Of a stretch of 64,000 nucleotides of DNA, positions 16,173 through 25,698 are shown piece by piece (within the stretch, counting starts at the first letter, position 1; each line of letters starts with the position of its first letter). Made by a program: the position numbers and the translations under genes. The stretch comes from Runella rosea (GTDB taxonomy: Bacteria > Bacteroidota > Bacteroidia > Cytophagales > Spirosomataceae): assembly GCF_003325355.1 (NCBI RefSeq), contig NZ_CP030850.1, positions 434,001 to 498,000 on the forward strand, in the 5' to 3' direction. The notes under the pieces were generated by a model, which worked only from the letters and a program-made list of their open reading frames with translations, was not told the DNA's origin and ran no database searches.

Positions 16173-18809
16173 ATGAAGCATTGGTGGGTTTTGGGGCTAT
16201 TGGTATTGAACAGTGCTTTTGGGCAGGTTGTTATAACGGGCAAAATTACCCAAGCCAATCAAACTCCTCTTGCCAGTACAAATATTACGCTTCATGTGCC
16301 GCGCTCGTCGGCTATATTGGCATTTGCAATTGCAGATAAATCGGGCTTTTATTCGATTCCGGTCAAGTCGATGACCGATACGCTAGTATTGAAAGTGTAT
16401 CGGCTGGGCTATGCCACGCAACAACGCACCGTGTTAAATAAAACGCAAGAAGTAAATTTTGAACTGTCGGAGCAGGAAATCAAACTCAAAGAAGTTGTAG
16501 TAAAAGAAAAGCCCATTACGCGTAGTGGCGATACGCTCTCGTACTCGGTCAATGCCTTCAAGACGCAGTCAGACCGCGCCATTGGTGATGTCATTAGGCG
16601 GCTACCGGGCATCGAAGTACAGCCAGATGGTAAAATTTTATACCAAGGCAAAGCCATCAACAAATACTACATTGAAGGGCTAGATTTATTAGATGGTCGT
16701 TATAACTTGGCCAATGAAAACCTGCCTGCCGATGCCGTTTCGAAGGTAGAGGTTTTAGAAAATCACCAACCTGTGCGAATGCTTGATAGTTTGGTGTTTT
16801 CGGAAAATGCCGCGCTCAACATCCGCCTCAAAAACAAAATAACTACTACCGGTACCGCCCGTTTGGGCGTAGGAGCAAGCCCGTTTTTGTGGGAAGCCAA
16901 CGTTACTCCGATGCTTTTTACACGTGGCCAGCAGTTGATAGCCTCTTACCAAACAAACAATATTGGGCAAAACATAGGCCGTCAGATCAAAACGCTGACG
17001 AGAGAAGATGTGCTCAATCCATTTGAAAAAGAGCCTGCCAAGATAGTATGGGCGCGTGTAATGCCACTGGCAGCGCCAACCTTCTCTGACACGCGCTGGC
17101 TTGACAACAAAGCGCATTTGGGAACGATTAATTTCTTAAAAAAACTCCCGAAAGGCTACGAGTTTCGCGTCAACTTATCTTACCTAAACGACCACCAGCT
17201 ACAAATAGGACGAACTCAAACTATCAATTATATACCTACGGATACCATTAATATCTTAGAAGAAAAACGTAACAGTTTTGTTTTCAGGATATTGGAGGGG
17301 AGTTTTATGCTTCAAAAAAACGACCGAGGCCAATATTTCAAAAATCAGTTTTCGTTTAAGCGGCAATGGGACAGCGAAACTGGGCTTCTTTTGCTCAATG
17401 CTAATCCTCTGACGCAGCGCGTGAGTAGCCCATTTTATGCTCTTTCCAATCATTTGAAGGATATTATCAAAATCAAAAAGCAAGTACTTACGTTGCAGTC
17501 TTTTATGAGTTTGCAAAACGCACCGCAGTCGCTATCCGTTACGCCTGGGCCGTTTTTAGGACTGATTAATAACAACTTAACCTACAATAGACTAAGTCAA
17601 GAGGTAATTTTACGTAGTTTTTTTACGCACAACATGGTTAGCCTCACGAAGGGGTTTGGTCGGGGCTTATCGGTGTCGCCACAAGTTGGTTTTCAGGTAG
17701 AAAACCAGCGCTTGCAAAGCCAACTAGCGCGTGGTGAGGAGGTATTAGAACTTGTCGGTGGCACTTTTGAAAATCAGTTGGACTGGAAAAATATACGCAT
17801 ATGCCAAATTACAAAGCCAGTATCGTAGAAACAAGTGGCGCATAACGCTCAATTTGCCACTGAATTTTTACGATTTTACGATACGAGACACGCCCCTACA
17901 ACAGCAACAACGGAGGAAACAGTTTACGTTTGAGCCTCGTCTCAATGCCAGCTACGACGCCACGCCTTTTTGGACCCTCTCGACGACGATAGACCGACAA
18001 AATACTTTTGGCGAAATAGATGATGTTTTTTACGGGTATTTGCTCCGTACGTATCGAAACATCGAACGCCGCAACGCGCCATTGCCTGCCAATGTTTCGC
18101 ACGGAGGTAGGCTGAACGCCAGTTATCGCAATCCTGTTGCCTCGATTTTTGGGCATATCTCTTACTCCAAGCGTTTGATAGACAATAACTTAATCTACAT
18201 AACCCAAATCAACGCCAACGGTGCTGCCGAAAGCTACGCGTTGGCATTGTCCAACCGAGCCACCAATCAGGTGCTCATGGCGCAGGTGAGCAAATATTTT
18301 ACCGAACTAAGCACCCAAGTCACCCTCGAAGGCCAATTCATGCAAACTGAGCGGCCGCAGATTATCAATGGCGTGGCAGCTACCGTCAGAAACCAAATAC
18401 GATCTATGGTTTTCGACTAGAAGGCAAAGTAGCCAAATGGGCCGATTGGGAGTATCGTTACAAAAAAATGGGCTTTTTGAATCAAGTAAATGGACGAACT
18501 AACTCACCCACTTCCCAACAACAGCACCAGTTTAACCTTAGTCTATATCCTGCTCGAAATCTGCACGTTGGCTTTAAAAATGAGTATTATGTCAATAAGT
18601 TGGTGTCGAAAAGCAATCATACACTTTTCAGCGATTTGATAATACGCTACACTTGGCAGAAACGAAAAATTGATTTTGAAACGGCTTGGAATAACATCTG
18701 GAATACCTCCCAACTTTCGTTGGTTTCAACTAGTGCCTTCTCATATCTTGAATCAAGCTATCAGCTACGCCCTATGCAGGTGCTTCAGCGCGTGCGTTTT
18801 TCGTTCTAA
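16173..18809 (+). pseudogene. Outer-membrane beta-barrel protein with CarboxypepD-reg-like domain, two frameshifts
   Basis: The composite is about 878 residues. A signal peptide (MKHWWVLGLLVLNSAFGQ) leads into a CarboxypepD-regulatory-like domain (about residues 19-95) and a plug-like segment GDVIRRLPGIEVQPDGKILY then KVEVLENHQPVRML, followed by barrel sequence. The frame changes twice. In the A5 run at 17787-17791 one extra A breaks DWK-IYAYAKLQSQY. In the A3 run at 18395-18397 one missing A breaks NQ-NTIYGFRLEGK. Reading across both gives continuous barrel sequence to 18809, ending in aromatic F-S-F as barrels do. It is either a recent pseudogene or the result of two homopolymer errors. It is coupled to the GLPGLI gene. 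Confidence 0.8.
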
Positions 18810-18914
18810 AAAATACGCTGTTCAATCGTGGAAACGTGGCTCACAGGCGCGATAAGGGGTTGATTATCTGTTACTTATTTTGATTAATATTTTAACGAAA
18901 TAAGGTAACATAAC

Positions 18915-18960
18915 ACAAACAAAAATCCCCGTCAGGCTTCTGACGGGGATTTTTGTTTGT
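18915..18960. terminator. Strong bidirectional terminator
   Basis: A perfect 21-bp stem (18915-18935 with 18940-18960) has a 4-base GCTT loop and A/T-rich ends. It separates the barrel gene and the convergent fadL-type gene. Confidence 0.9.
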
Positions 18961-18974
18961 GAAGAAAGTACGAA

Positions 18975-20549
18975 TTAGAAGAATAAGCCAATGGTACTCA
19001 CTACATTGATGCTGCTGACGTTCAACTGCGCCGAAAAGTAGTTGTTTGGGTCGTTGAGTTGATAAGGGGCAAAAGCATCCTTCGTGATTAGATACGTGCC
19101 CGCCAAATCAATGTAAAAACGCTCGTTGCGATACCCTAAACCGCCCGAAAATGAAAGCTTTGCGCGGTCGAGTTTTCCCTCTACGTTGTAGTTTTGGCTG
19201 TAAATATTCGGCATATAACCGACTCCCGCCCGTACCCTGAAGGTATTGAGACGGGCTTCGCCACCAGCACGCAGATTAACGACATTGTTAAAAGTAGATT
19301 GAATTAAACGGCGATTGTTGCTACGAAACTGGTTGTCGTCTGGGGTACTGATGCCCATGCTTTTGTAACCCACGTATTCGGCACTGGCGGTGATAAAGCC
19401 TTTTTTGCCAAAGAAAAAGGTTGCACCACCAGTGGCCCGCAAAGGAGTACGCATACTATACTCAAAATCATAAGGTTCAATTGTTACCCGATTGGTAGGC
19501 AGTTGGTCAAAAGCCTGCTGGCCTTGCCCATTCGTAACTGGATTGCCATTAGAGTCGTAAATCGGAACTCGGTTGTTCAAAACATCTACCCCTACTTCTT
19601 CTTCGTACGTCATTTGCATATTACTCCACGTGGGGCTGTGCAGTGAGGCCCCTAACTGTAAAAATTCGGTGGCTTTGTAAATAACCCCCGCCGATAAAAA
19701 GATACCCGTTCCGTTGATGTTAATATCTTCGCGGTAATCTAAGCCTCGGAAGGCGCCGCCGTTGACAAAACGTTCGGCATAGTTCTGTTGACGAATATAG
19801 GTGTGGCGCGCAAACCCTCCCGAAATCCCAATGTAAAGCTTGTCGGCATAATTTCCCGCGTAGGCAAAGGTCCACTGCGATGAGCCACCAGAAAGCTCGA
19901 TACTGCCAGTTTGCTCAAAAGATGAACGTGATAAAGGAATCGGGCGGCGATAAGGGCCGTTGGCCGAAAGGGCATCAATTTGATAAAGATTATAAAATGC
20001 CGACTCAATCGAGTAGGGGCGGCCATTGTTGTAATCATTTTCAAGGGTTGTCACTGGAACTCCGTTGGCTAGTTCTGCGATGTCATCAATCATTGAACTT
20101 CGGTTGTTGGTTCCCCCGTAAGAAAACTGGGTGCCTGCGTTTACCTGCCGAGAATAACTGATTCCGAAGGAAGTACGACGCCATTCGCGGTTATAACTTT
20201 GGGGATTTCCTGCCAAAATCAACGAAAATTGCGATAAGTTCGGATTGACCTTTTGGTCGGTTGTAGTGTTGCCAATATAGTCAGCCTTGTTGTTGATAGA
20301 GTAAAAAGTCGGGCTGAGGCTTATCTCTGAGCGGTTAAAAAATGCAATGCCAGCAGGGTTCCCAAAAATGTTGCTTGCATCTCCTCCGAGTGCCGCGTGA
20401 TTGCCACCAACGCCCTGAAAACGGGCGGTTCCGTTTTGGGTAATCTGGGATAATTGTGATGCCGCATTTGAATAAAGGCGGCTTTGGGAAAAAACGTGAG
20501 TTGTGGTCATTCCGACGACAATTCCCACTAAAATGTGACGTGTTCTCAT
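18975..20549 (-). CDS. OmpP1/FadL-type outer-membrane transport protein
   Basis: This 524-residue protein has a signal peptide ending near HVFSQ. The N-terminal hatch shows ARFQGVGGNHAALGGDASNIFGNPAGIAFF, with the NPA turn conserved in FadL-like porins, and the rest is alternating beta-barrel sequence ending INVVSTIGLFF, a typical outer-membrane C-terminus with terminal Phe. FadL relatives take up hydrophobic compounds such as long-chain fatty acids. It is a single gene followed by a strong terminator. Confidence 0.88.
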   Translation of the reverse strand: MRTRHILVGIVVGMTTTHVFSQSRLYSNAASQLSQITQNGTARFQGVGGNHAALGGDASNIFGNPAGIAFFNRSEISLSPTFYSINNKADYIGNTTTDQKVNPNLSQFSLILAGNPQSYNREWRRTSFGISYSRQVNAGTQFSYGGTNNRSSMIDDIAELANGVPVTTLENDYNNGRPYSIESAFYNLYQIDALSANGPYRRPIPLSRSSFEQTGSIELSGGSSQWTFAYAGNYADKLYIGISGGFARHTYIRQQNYAERFVNGGAFRGLDYREDININGTGIFLSAGVIYKATEFLQLGASLHSPTWSNMQMTYEEEVGVDVLNNRVPIYDSNGNPVTNGQGQQAFDQLPTNRVTIEPYDFEYSMRTPLRATGGATFFFGKKGFITASAEYVGYKSMGISTPDDNQFRSNNRRLIQSTFNNVVNLRAGGEARLNTFRVRAGVGYMPNIYSQNYNVEGKLDRAKLSFSGGLGYRNERFYIDLAGTYLITKDAFAPYQLNDPNNYFSAQLNVSSINVVSTIGLFF

Positions 20550-20626
20550 GGCAGAGTTAAAACGATTTCCCTGTTAAAATAATATGTGGAGCTTTATTTA
20601 TTGTTAAAAGTACATTTATAAGCAAG

Positions 20627-20662
20627 AAAAAACCTCGCCATTCAAAAATAGCGAGGTTTTTT
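20627..20662 (-). terminator. Intrinsic terminator after the Tyr/Asn/Ser-rich lipoprotein gene
   Basis: A 12-bp perfect stem pairs 20627-20638 with 20651-20662, with T runs in the minus-strand transcript. It lies about 85 bases beyond the lipoprotein stop at 20748. Confidence 0.75.
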
Positions 20663-20747
20663 ATGAAAGCGAATTTTGTCATTTATTTTTTAAACGGTCT
20701 TTCTTTCTTGGAAAAGTCTTTGTTCACTTTTCCGCTAATTGAACCAT

Positions 20748-22001
20748 TTAGCGTGGTCCGCGTGACGAACCGCTGCTACTTGAGCTTGAACTGCTGCTGC
20801 TTGAGCTTGGGCTACTGTAGCTGGGACTTGGGCTGCTGTAGCTGCTTCTTCCACTGCTGTTGCTGCTATTGTTGTTCCAACTGCTAGAGTTGGAAGAATT
20901 GTTGTTGCTGTAAGAGCTGCTCCGTTGGTTGCTGTATGTGCTACTTTCACCATAAGAGCGGGTAGCTCCACCGCGAGTGCCCGAAGAATACCCCGAACTT
21001 TGGGTGGAAGGAGAGCTGTAAGTACTACCAGTACGGCTGCCCGAGTTGGATGAGTACCCATTGTACGAACGGTCGGCACCACCACGAGGACGAGAGTAGT
21101 AGGTATCACTGCTTGTGGCGGTGGAGCTACTGTTAGCACGTGAAGATGGGTCATAACTTTGACGGCGGCCATCGTTGGTATAACGAGGGCTATTGTCATT
21201 GTTGCGGTTATACGAATTTGCAGAACGATCTACGCGGTTGTAATAATCAGAGCCTGGACGGCGGCGTGCATCAACAATCTGAATATTGTTGTTGGGGCCA
21301 TTATACCAAAGGTTGTTGTTACCGTAAAAGTTATTACCGTAGAAGCTGCTACCATAAAAACTGTAGGGAGAGTAGAACGAATTAAAGCCCCAAGGATTCC
21401 CCCAACCAAAGCTTGAAAAGCCACCCCAAGCAGAGTAAGGTGAATAATACGAATACGGCGAAAAGAACGGATCACCATAGCCATAGGCAAAGGCCGAATT
21501 CCAGCCGAAAGGACTTCCAAAACGATAAGGATTTCCAAAGGCAGAACCATAGCCATATCCAAGGCCAAACATCATGGCCGAACTGCCGAAGCTGTTCCAG
21601 CCAAACGAGTTAAAACGATAAGGGTTGTTCCAATAACTTCCCCAATTATTGTTCATTGCCGTCTGATAGCCATCAGAAAACCCTGAATTATAGCCAGCAT
21701 TTGGGCCGACATTCCGCTGAATACCCCGCGAACTCAGATAAGATTCGTCGTAGTAGTCATAGTCTTCAGAGGTGGTATTGGGCTGTTGTTGGCCCGTACG
21801 GTAGTCAGGGTTGTAGTTGCGAAGGCTTCTCTTTTCCTCATCCTGATTGCCCGACTTTGCTGCTACTGCCACACTGGATGAGTTACCATATAGGTCGTCG
21901 TATTCGGCGTCGTTTGCGGTTGTGTACTGGTTAGAGTTACACCCCCATAAACCAACCAAGCCTACTGCCGACCAAAGGGTGAGTGAACGAAAGGTTTTCA
22001 T
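20748..22001 (-). CDS. Low-complexity Tyr/Asn/Gly/Ser-rich lipoprotein
   Basis: This 417-residue protein has a lipoprotein signal with lipobox LWGC at Cys21. The mature chain is extremely biased. Residues about 110-240 are aromatic repeats such as NPYRFGSPFGW, YSYYSPYSAWGGF and SFYGNNFYGNNNLWY. The C-terminal 180 residues are Ser/Asn/Tyr/Gly-rich with a run of a dozen Ser near the end and final GSSRGPR. No fold or enzyme motif is visible. The composition resembles prion-like or adhesive matrix proteins, and a surface or periplasmic anchored polymer is inferred. It is monocistronic. Confidence 0.8.
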   Translation of the reverse strand: MKTFRSLTLWSAVGLVGLWGCNSNQYTTANDAEYDDLYGNSSSVAVAAKSGNQDEEKRSLRNYNPDYRTGQQQPNTTSEDYDYYDESYLSSRGIQRNVGPNAGYNSGFSDGYQTAMNNNWGSYWNNPYRFNSFGWNSFGSSAMMFGLGYGYGSAFGNPYRFGSPFGWNSAFAYGYGDPFFSPYSYYSPYSAWGGFSSFGWGNPWGFNSFYSPYSFYGSSFYGNNFYGNNNLWYNGPNNNIQIVDARRRPGSDYYNRVDRSANSYNRNNDNSPRYTNDGRRQSYDPSSRANSSSTATSSDTYYSRPRGGADRSYNGYSSNSGSRTGSTYSSPSTQSSGYSSGTRGGATRSYGESSTYSNQRSSSYSNNNSSNSSSWNNNSSNSSGRSSYSSPSPSYSSPSSSSSSSSSSSSGSSRGPR

Positions 22002-22411
22002 GGTTATTTAAAAGTTTTGTTCCTACGATTTAAAAAGAAAATCAGGGTCTTTATTTACTATAAACGTCAATTTGGCTGATAATGATTCAGTTTCGTCACA
22101 AATTTAAGATAAAAAAGTATCTTTGCAAGAGTTTTTTCGAAAAAACAAATAGGAGATTTGCGATAAAAGCTCCTGATAATCAAATAATTATAAATGTAGA
22201 TGCTACACTAAATCCTGCAAAGTCCTGATTGCGAACGACTAGTATAGTTTAAGTGTAGATTTTACGCCTTTTTTATGTTAGTAATTATTTTTAGGGGGAT
22301 TTAAGGGGTTATTAATTAAGGTGTTAGAGAAAGTGTCTACTCTAAATGTAGACGCATTTTAAGAAAGAATAGTTTGAAAATTTAAAACAAAAATTTACCT
22401 AAATAAAAGCA
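22002..22411. other. Intergenic region and probable long 5' leader of proS
   Basis: About 410 bases lie between the divergent lipoprotein and proS genes. A TATCTTTG box at 22118-22125 would start a proS transcript with a leader of about 280 bases. That leader holds several small palindromes and a recurring CTACACTAAAT-like element, listed separately. I see no leader peptide gene. Confidence 0.45.
22195..22355. repeat. Cluster of CTACACTAAAT-like elements and small palindromes before proS
   Basis: CTACACTAAAT (22203-22213) recurs as CTACTCTAAAT (22337-22347) and, inverted with one extra base, as TTTAAGTGTAG (22248-22258). The first sits in the palindrome TGTAG-ATG-CTACA (22195-22207). The last sits in an 8-bp hairpin, 22333-22340 with 22348-22355. 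AGGAG/CTCCT (22151-22155 and 22170-22174) adds another possible stem. The cluster could be operators or RNA hairpins controlling proS. Confidence 0.45.
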
Positions 22412-23887
22412 ATGGCAAACGCGATACCTAGCCGTAGTGAAAATTACTCTGAGTGGTACAATGAATTAGTGAAAAGGGCTGATTTGGCCGAAAATTCAGC
22501 CGTGAGAGGATGTATGGTTATCAAACCGTACGGCTTTTCAATTTGGGAGAAAATGCAGCGGGCATTGGACGATATGTTTAAGGAAACAGGTCACATGAAC
22601 GCCTATTTTCCCTTGTTTATTCCCAAATCATTTTTGAGCAAAGAAGCGAGCCACGTGGAGGGCTTTGCCAAGGAGTGTGCGGTCGTTACGCATTATCGAC
22701 TCAAAAACGCTCCCGATGGAAGCGGCGTAATCGTGGATCCTGATGCCAAACTGGAGGAAGAATTGATTGTACGTCCCACGTCTGAAACCGTTATTTGGAG
22801 TACCTATAAAAACTGGATTCAATCATACCGCGATTTGCCTTTGTTGATAAATCAGTGGGCCAACGTTGTGCGCTGGGAAATGCGCACTCGTTTGTTTCTA
22901 CGTACCACTGAATTTTTGTGGCAGGAAGGCCACACCGCGCACTCTACATCTGAAGAAGCCATGGCCGAAACACGTCAGATGCTCGAAGTGTATGCGCGTT
23001 TTGCGGAAGAATGGGCCGCTATCCCCGTCATTAAAGGCTATAAAACGGCCAATGAGCGTTTTGCGGGGGCTGAAGAAACCCTTTGTATTGAGGCCATGAT
23101 GCAGGATGGCAAAGCATTGCAGGCGGGAACTTCTCACTATCTAGGGCAGAACTTTGCCAAAGCATTTGACGTTAAATTTCAGAGCAAGGCAGGTACGCTT
23201 GAGTACGTTTGGGGAACATCCTGGGGCGTGAGTACTCGCCTGATGGGTGCACTCGTGATGGCGCACTCCGATGATTCTGGATTGGTTTTGCCACCCAAAT
23301 TGGCCCCGATTCAGGTGGTGATTGTGCCGATTTATCGCAGTGAAGAACAGCTTGCTCAGATTACCGAAAAAGTAAAAGAAATCTCGGCGGGTCTCCGTAA
23401 AAAAGGCATCAGTGTAAAATTTGATGATTCTGACGCCAACAAACCGGGTTGGAAATTTGCTGAATATGAGTTGAGAGGTGTACCTGTGCGATTGGCAATG
23501 GGCGCGCGTGATCTTGAAAACGGTACGGTAGAGGTAGCCCGTCGTGATACGAAAGAAAAAATGACGGTTCAGCTGGAAGGAATTGTGGATAGAATCGAGA
23601 CATTGTTGGAAGAAATTCAACAGAATATTTACGATAAAGCACTGGCATTTAGAACCGCCAATACACATCACGTAGATGATTATGCGGAGTTTAAACAAGT
23701 CTTGGACGAAAAAGGAGGATTCATTTTGGCGCACTGGGATGGCACGCCCGAAACCGAAGAGCGCATAAAAGAAGAAACAAAAGCAACGATTCGTTGTATA
23801 CCATACAATGCTCCCGAAGAAGAAGGTAAATGTATTCTGACGGGGCGTCCATCAAGCCGGCGGGTGTTATTTGCGCGGGCTTATTAG
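22412..23887 (+). CDS. proS: Prolyl-tRNA synthetase (archaeal/eukaryal type)
   Basis: This 491-residue class II synthetase charges tRNA-Pro. [11 protein letters not shown] and [26 protein letters not shown] are the motif 2 region, [19 protein letters not shown] follows, and the C-terminal anticodon-binding domain is [12 protein letters not shown]. There is no editing insertion, and the zinc-like C-terminal extension ends ARAY, both marks of the archaeal/eukaryal form that Bacteroidota commonly use. The start follows an unusually long, structured upstream region. Confidence 0.96.
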   Translation: MANAIPSRSENYSEWYNELVKRADLAENSAVRGCMVIKPYGFSIWEKMQRALDDMFKETGHMNAYFPLFIPKSFLSKEASHVEGFAKECAVVTHYRLKNAPDGSGVIVDPDAKLEEELIVRPTSETVIWSTYKNWIQSYRDLPLLINQWANVVRWEMRTRLFLRTTEFLWQEGHTAHSTSEEAMAETRQMLEVYARFAEEWAAIPVIKGYKTANERFAGAEETLCIEAMMQDGKALQAGTSHYLGQNFAKAFDVKFQSKAGTLEYVWGTSWGVSTRLMGALVMAHSDDSGLVLPPKLAPIQVVIVPIYRSEEQLAQITEKVKEISAGLRKKGISVKFDDSDANKPGWKFAEYELRGVPVRLAMGARDLENGTVEVARRDTKEKMTVQLEGIVDRIETLLEEIQQNIYDKALAFRTANTHHVDDYAEFKQVLDEKGGFILAHWDGTPETEERIKEETKATIRCIPYNAPEEEGKCILTGRPSSRRVLFARAY

Positions 23888-23993
23888 TAAAACTTTTTTA
23901 GGTTGGGTTGAAGTTGATTTTAGGATTTGATTTCAGCGAGTGCAACTTAAATTAGATCAGTCAATAAAATCAATCATTCAAAACAACAACAAA

Positions 23994-24425
23994 ATGAGTG
24001 TAGCAAAATCAGGAGATACCGTAAAGGTACATTACAAAGGAACCTTGACCGACGGTACTGTTTTTGATTCGTCGGAAGGACGTGAGCCATTAGAGTTTGA
24101 ACTCGGCTCGGGAATGGTGATTCCAGGTTTCGATAACGGAATTCAGGGAATGGCCATTGGAGATAAAAAAACGATTGATATTCCCGTAGAAGAGGCCTAT
24201 GGTCCTTCGCAGGCAGAATTGGTTTTTCCATTTAACCGTTCAGATTTGCCCGATGATATTCCGTTTGAGGTAGGAATGCAATTGAATATGCACCAAGACG
24301 GCAACCCACAACCCGTACCAGTAACGGTCGTTGAAGTGACGGATGTTCAGATTCTGGTAGATGCCAACCACCCACTAGCTGGTCAGGCGTTGATTTTCGA
24401 AGTAGAATTAGTAGGTGTAAAATAA
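23994..24425 (+). CDS. FKBP-type peptidyl-prolyl isomerase (SlyD-like)
   Basis: From the ATG at 23994 (a GTG at 23940 adds 18 unconvincing residues) this encodes 143 residues. The FKBP half is GDTVKVHYKGTLTDGTVFDSS then PLEFELGSGMVIPGFDNGIQGMAIGDKK. The insert-in-flap half contains AELVFPFNRSDLPDD and a return strand to HPLAGQALIFEVELVGV, as in SlyD. There is no His-rich metal tail. It is a cytoplasmic folding catalyst and chaperone. It follows proS by about 100 bp and could be co-transcribed. Confidence 0.92.
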   Translation: MSVAKSGDTVKVHYKGTLTDGTVFDSSEGREPLEFELGSGMVIPGFDNGIQGMAIGDKKTIDIPVEEAYGPSQAELVFPFNRSDLPDDIPFEVGMQLNMHQDGNPQPVPVTVVEVTDVQILVDANHPLAGQALIFEVELVGVK

Positions 24426-24456
24426 GTAACGCTTCGCTGAGCGTAATACTTTATTG

Positions 24457-24497
24457 AAATAGACGTTGGGGTGATTGAATCATCTTAACGTCTATTT
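24457..24497. terminator. Terminator between FKBP and nuoA genes
   Basis: An 11-bp stem (24457-24467 with 24487-24497) encloses a smaller TGATT/AATCA hairpin and is followed by T residues. It overlaps the nuoA stop codon and lies between convergent genes. Confidence 0.7.
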
Positions 24498-24977
24498 TTC
24501 ATTTACAGGAGGCTTGCCGTACTTTTCGTTGACTTGTTGGTAGAGATTGGCTGGTACTTTACTTTCTACTACTGGTACCTTGGGCTGCGGCCGTACCCAA
24601 TCCAGATAGCCTTTTGCCCAAGCATAGGCAAGGCCGAGGACGAGAATCCCCACAAAAATCAGCATTTCGATCAATGAGAACCATCCCCACAACCCATCGG
24701 TTTGTTGGATGAGCGTGGCTTGGCCAAACACAACGGCCCAAGGAAAAAGGAAAACCAGTTCTACTTCAAACAAAAGAAAAACCAGCGCCACCACGTAGAA
24801 ACGCACGTTGAATTGAACGTTGGCGTTTCCAATGGGGTCTTCCCCCGACTCGTAAGTGGTGAGTTTTTCTACGTTAGGTTTGTGAGGCCTCAGCAACTTG
24901 GCCAACATCAGCATAGAGACGATAAGGACGATAGCCGTAACGATGAATAAGAAAATAGTGCCGAATTCTGAAACCAT
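24492..24977 (-). CDS. nuoA: NADH-quinone oxidoreductase subunit A
   Basis: From the ATG at 24977 (an upstream start at 25022 is unlikely) this encodes 161 residues with three transmembrane helices. [20 protein letters not shown] and [15 protein letters not shown] are the conserved loop and second-helix signatures of NuoA. It is part of the membrane arm of complex I. Bacterial nuoA normally heads a nuoA-N operon, but here it is followed by a convergent FKBP gene and preceded by a YbjN-like gene, so it stands alone. Confidence 0.93.
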   Translation of the reverse strand: MVSEFGTIFLFIVTAIVLIVSMLMLAKLLRPHKPNVEKLTTYESGEDPIGNANVQFNVRFYVVALVFLLFEVELVFLFPWAVVFGQATLIQQTDGLWGWFSLIEMLIFVGILVLGLAYAWAKGYLDWVRPQPKVPVVESKVPANLYQQVNEKYGKPPVNEK

Positions 24978-25077
24978 ATTTGTCTTGAAAATGCGCTGAA
25001 CTAAAACGATTAGCGTGCGCAAAAATAGCCAATCATTTTATTAACTGGCTATCTGGGAAAACAATTAATGCGCACGC

Positions 25078-25557
25078 TTAATTTGACAAATCAGGAAACT
25101 GAGCTTTAAGTTCATCGTCCAATCTATCGGCCCAAGACTCTAAATCTGCGATGCAGGTAGACAATTCACTGTAATCCATTCCTTTGATGTCGCGCTCATA
25201 AGTGGCATAAACTATCTGATTGCTGGGCATTATCGTCAACTTTACGCCTAATTTTGCATCATTTAGTTCTAGTAAATGACGGTAGAATCTAAGCAGATTG
25301 GTGGCTGGTGTATTCATGAGCGGCGAAAAAATGCGCAGATAGTCACGACGGCTGCCATTAGAAAAGTTCAATTTTTCAATCAGTACTTCGATACTGGCTG
25401 AGCCAGTTTGCCAACGCCAGTTTTTAAGCTCTGGATTGTAGGTTTGCTCACGGGTTAAACCTACAGACTCAACGTAGCAGTGAATCATTTCAGTCACGCG
25501 GCGGTGTTGCTCATCAAGGGCTGCATGGGCAGGGTTGGGTATTTCGGGCGTATTCAT
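25078..25557 (-). CDS. YbjN-like / CesT-fold protein
   Basis: This 159-residue soluble protein has the pattern of the YbjN / type III secretion chaperone-like fold: an N-terminal helix, then SASIEVLIEKLNFSNGSRRDYLRIFSPL, LLRFYRHLLELNDAKLGVKLTIM, NQIVYATYERDIKGMDYSELSTCIADLESWADRLDDEL. There is no signal peptide. Such proteins are thought to bind partner proteins as small chaperones; the partner is not known. It lies 100 bp upstream of nuoA on the same strand and could share a transcript. Confidence 0.6.
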   Translation of the reverse strand: MNTPEIPNPAHAALDEQHRRVTEMIHCYVESVGLTREQTYNPELKNWRWQTGSASIEVLIEKLNFSNGSRRDYLRIFSPLMNTPATNLLRFYRHLLELNDAKLGVKLTIMPSNQIVYATYERDIKGMDYSELSTCIADLESWADRLDDELKAQFPDLSN

Positions 25558-25646
25558 GGAGTGCGTTGGTTTAGGGTTGATAAGACAAAATAAATCGGTT
25601 GGTTGATACGCTTGAAAAAAGTTTATTTAACGGTAAAGCAGTCACA

Positions 25647-25675
25647 AAAAAAGCCGCTGATGAGGCGGCTTTTTT
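25647..25675 (-). terminator. Intrinsic terminator after glnN
   Basis: AAAAAAGCCGC (25647-25657) pairs with GCGGCTTTTTT (25665-25675). It is placed directly after the glutamine synthetase stop in the minus direction and is also usable on the plus strand. Confidence 0.8.
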
Positions 25676-25698
25676 AAGAAAAAATACAAGAAGTGAGT

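Noticed and set aside
20735-21568. Long open frames on other frames over the low-complexity lipoprotein
   Set aside because: They are by-products of its repetitive composition, with no signal peptide or domain.
22195-22355. CRISPR or T-box in the proS leader
   Set aside because: Repeats are too short and irregular for CRISPR, and no T-box core is visible.
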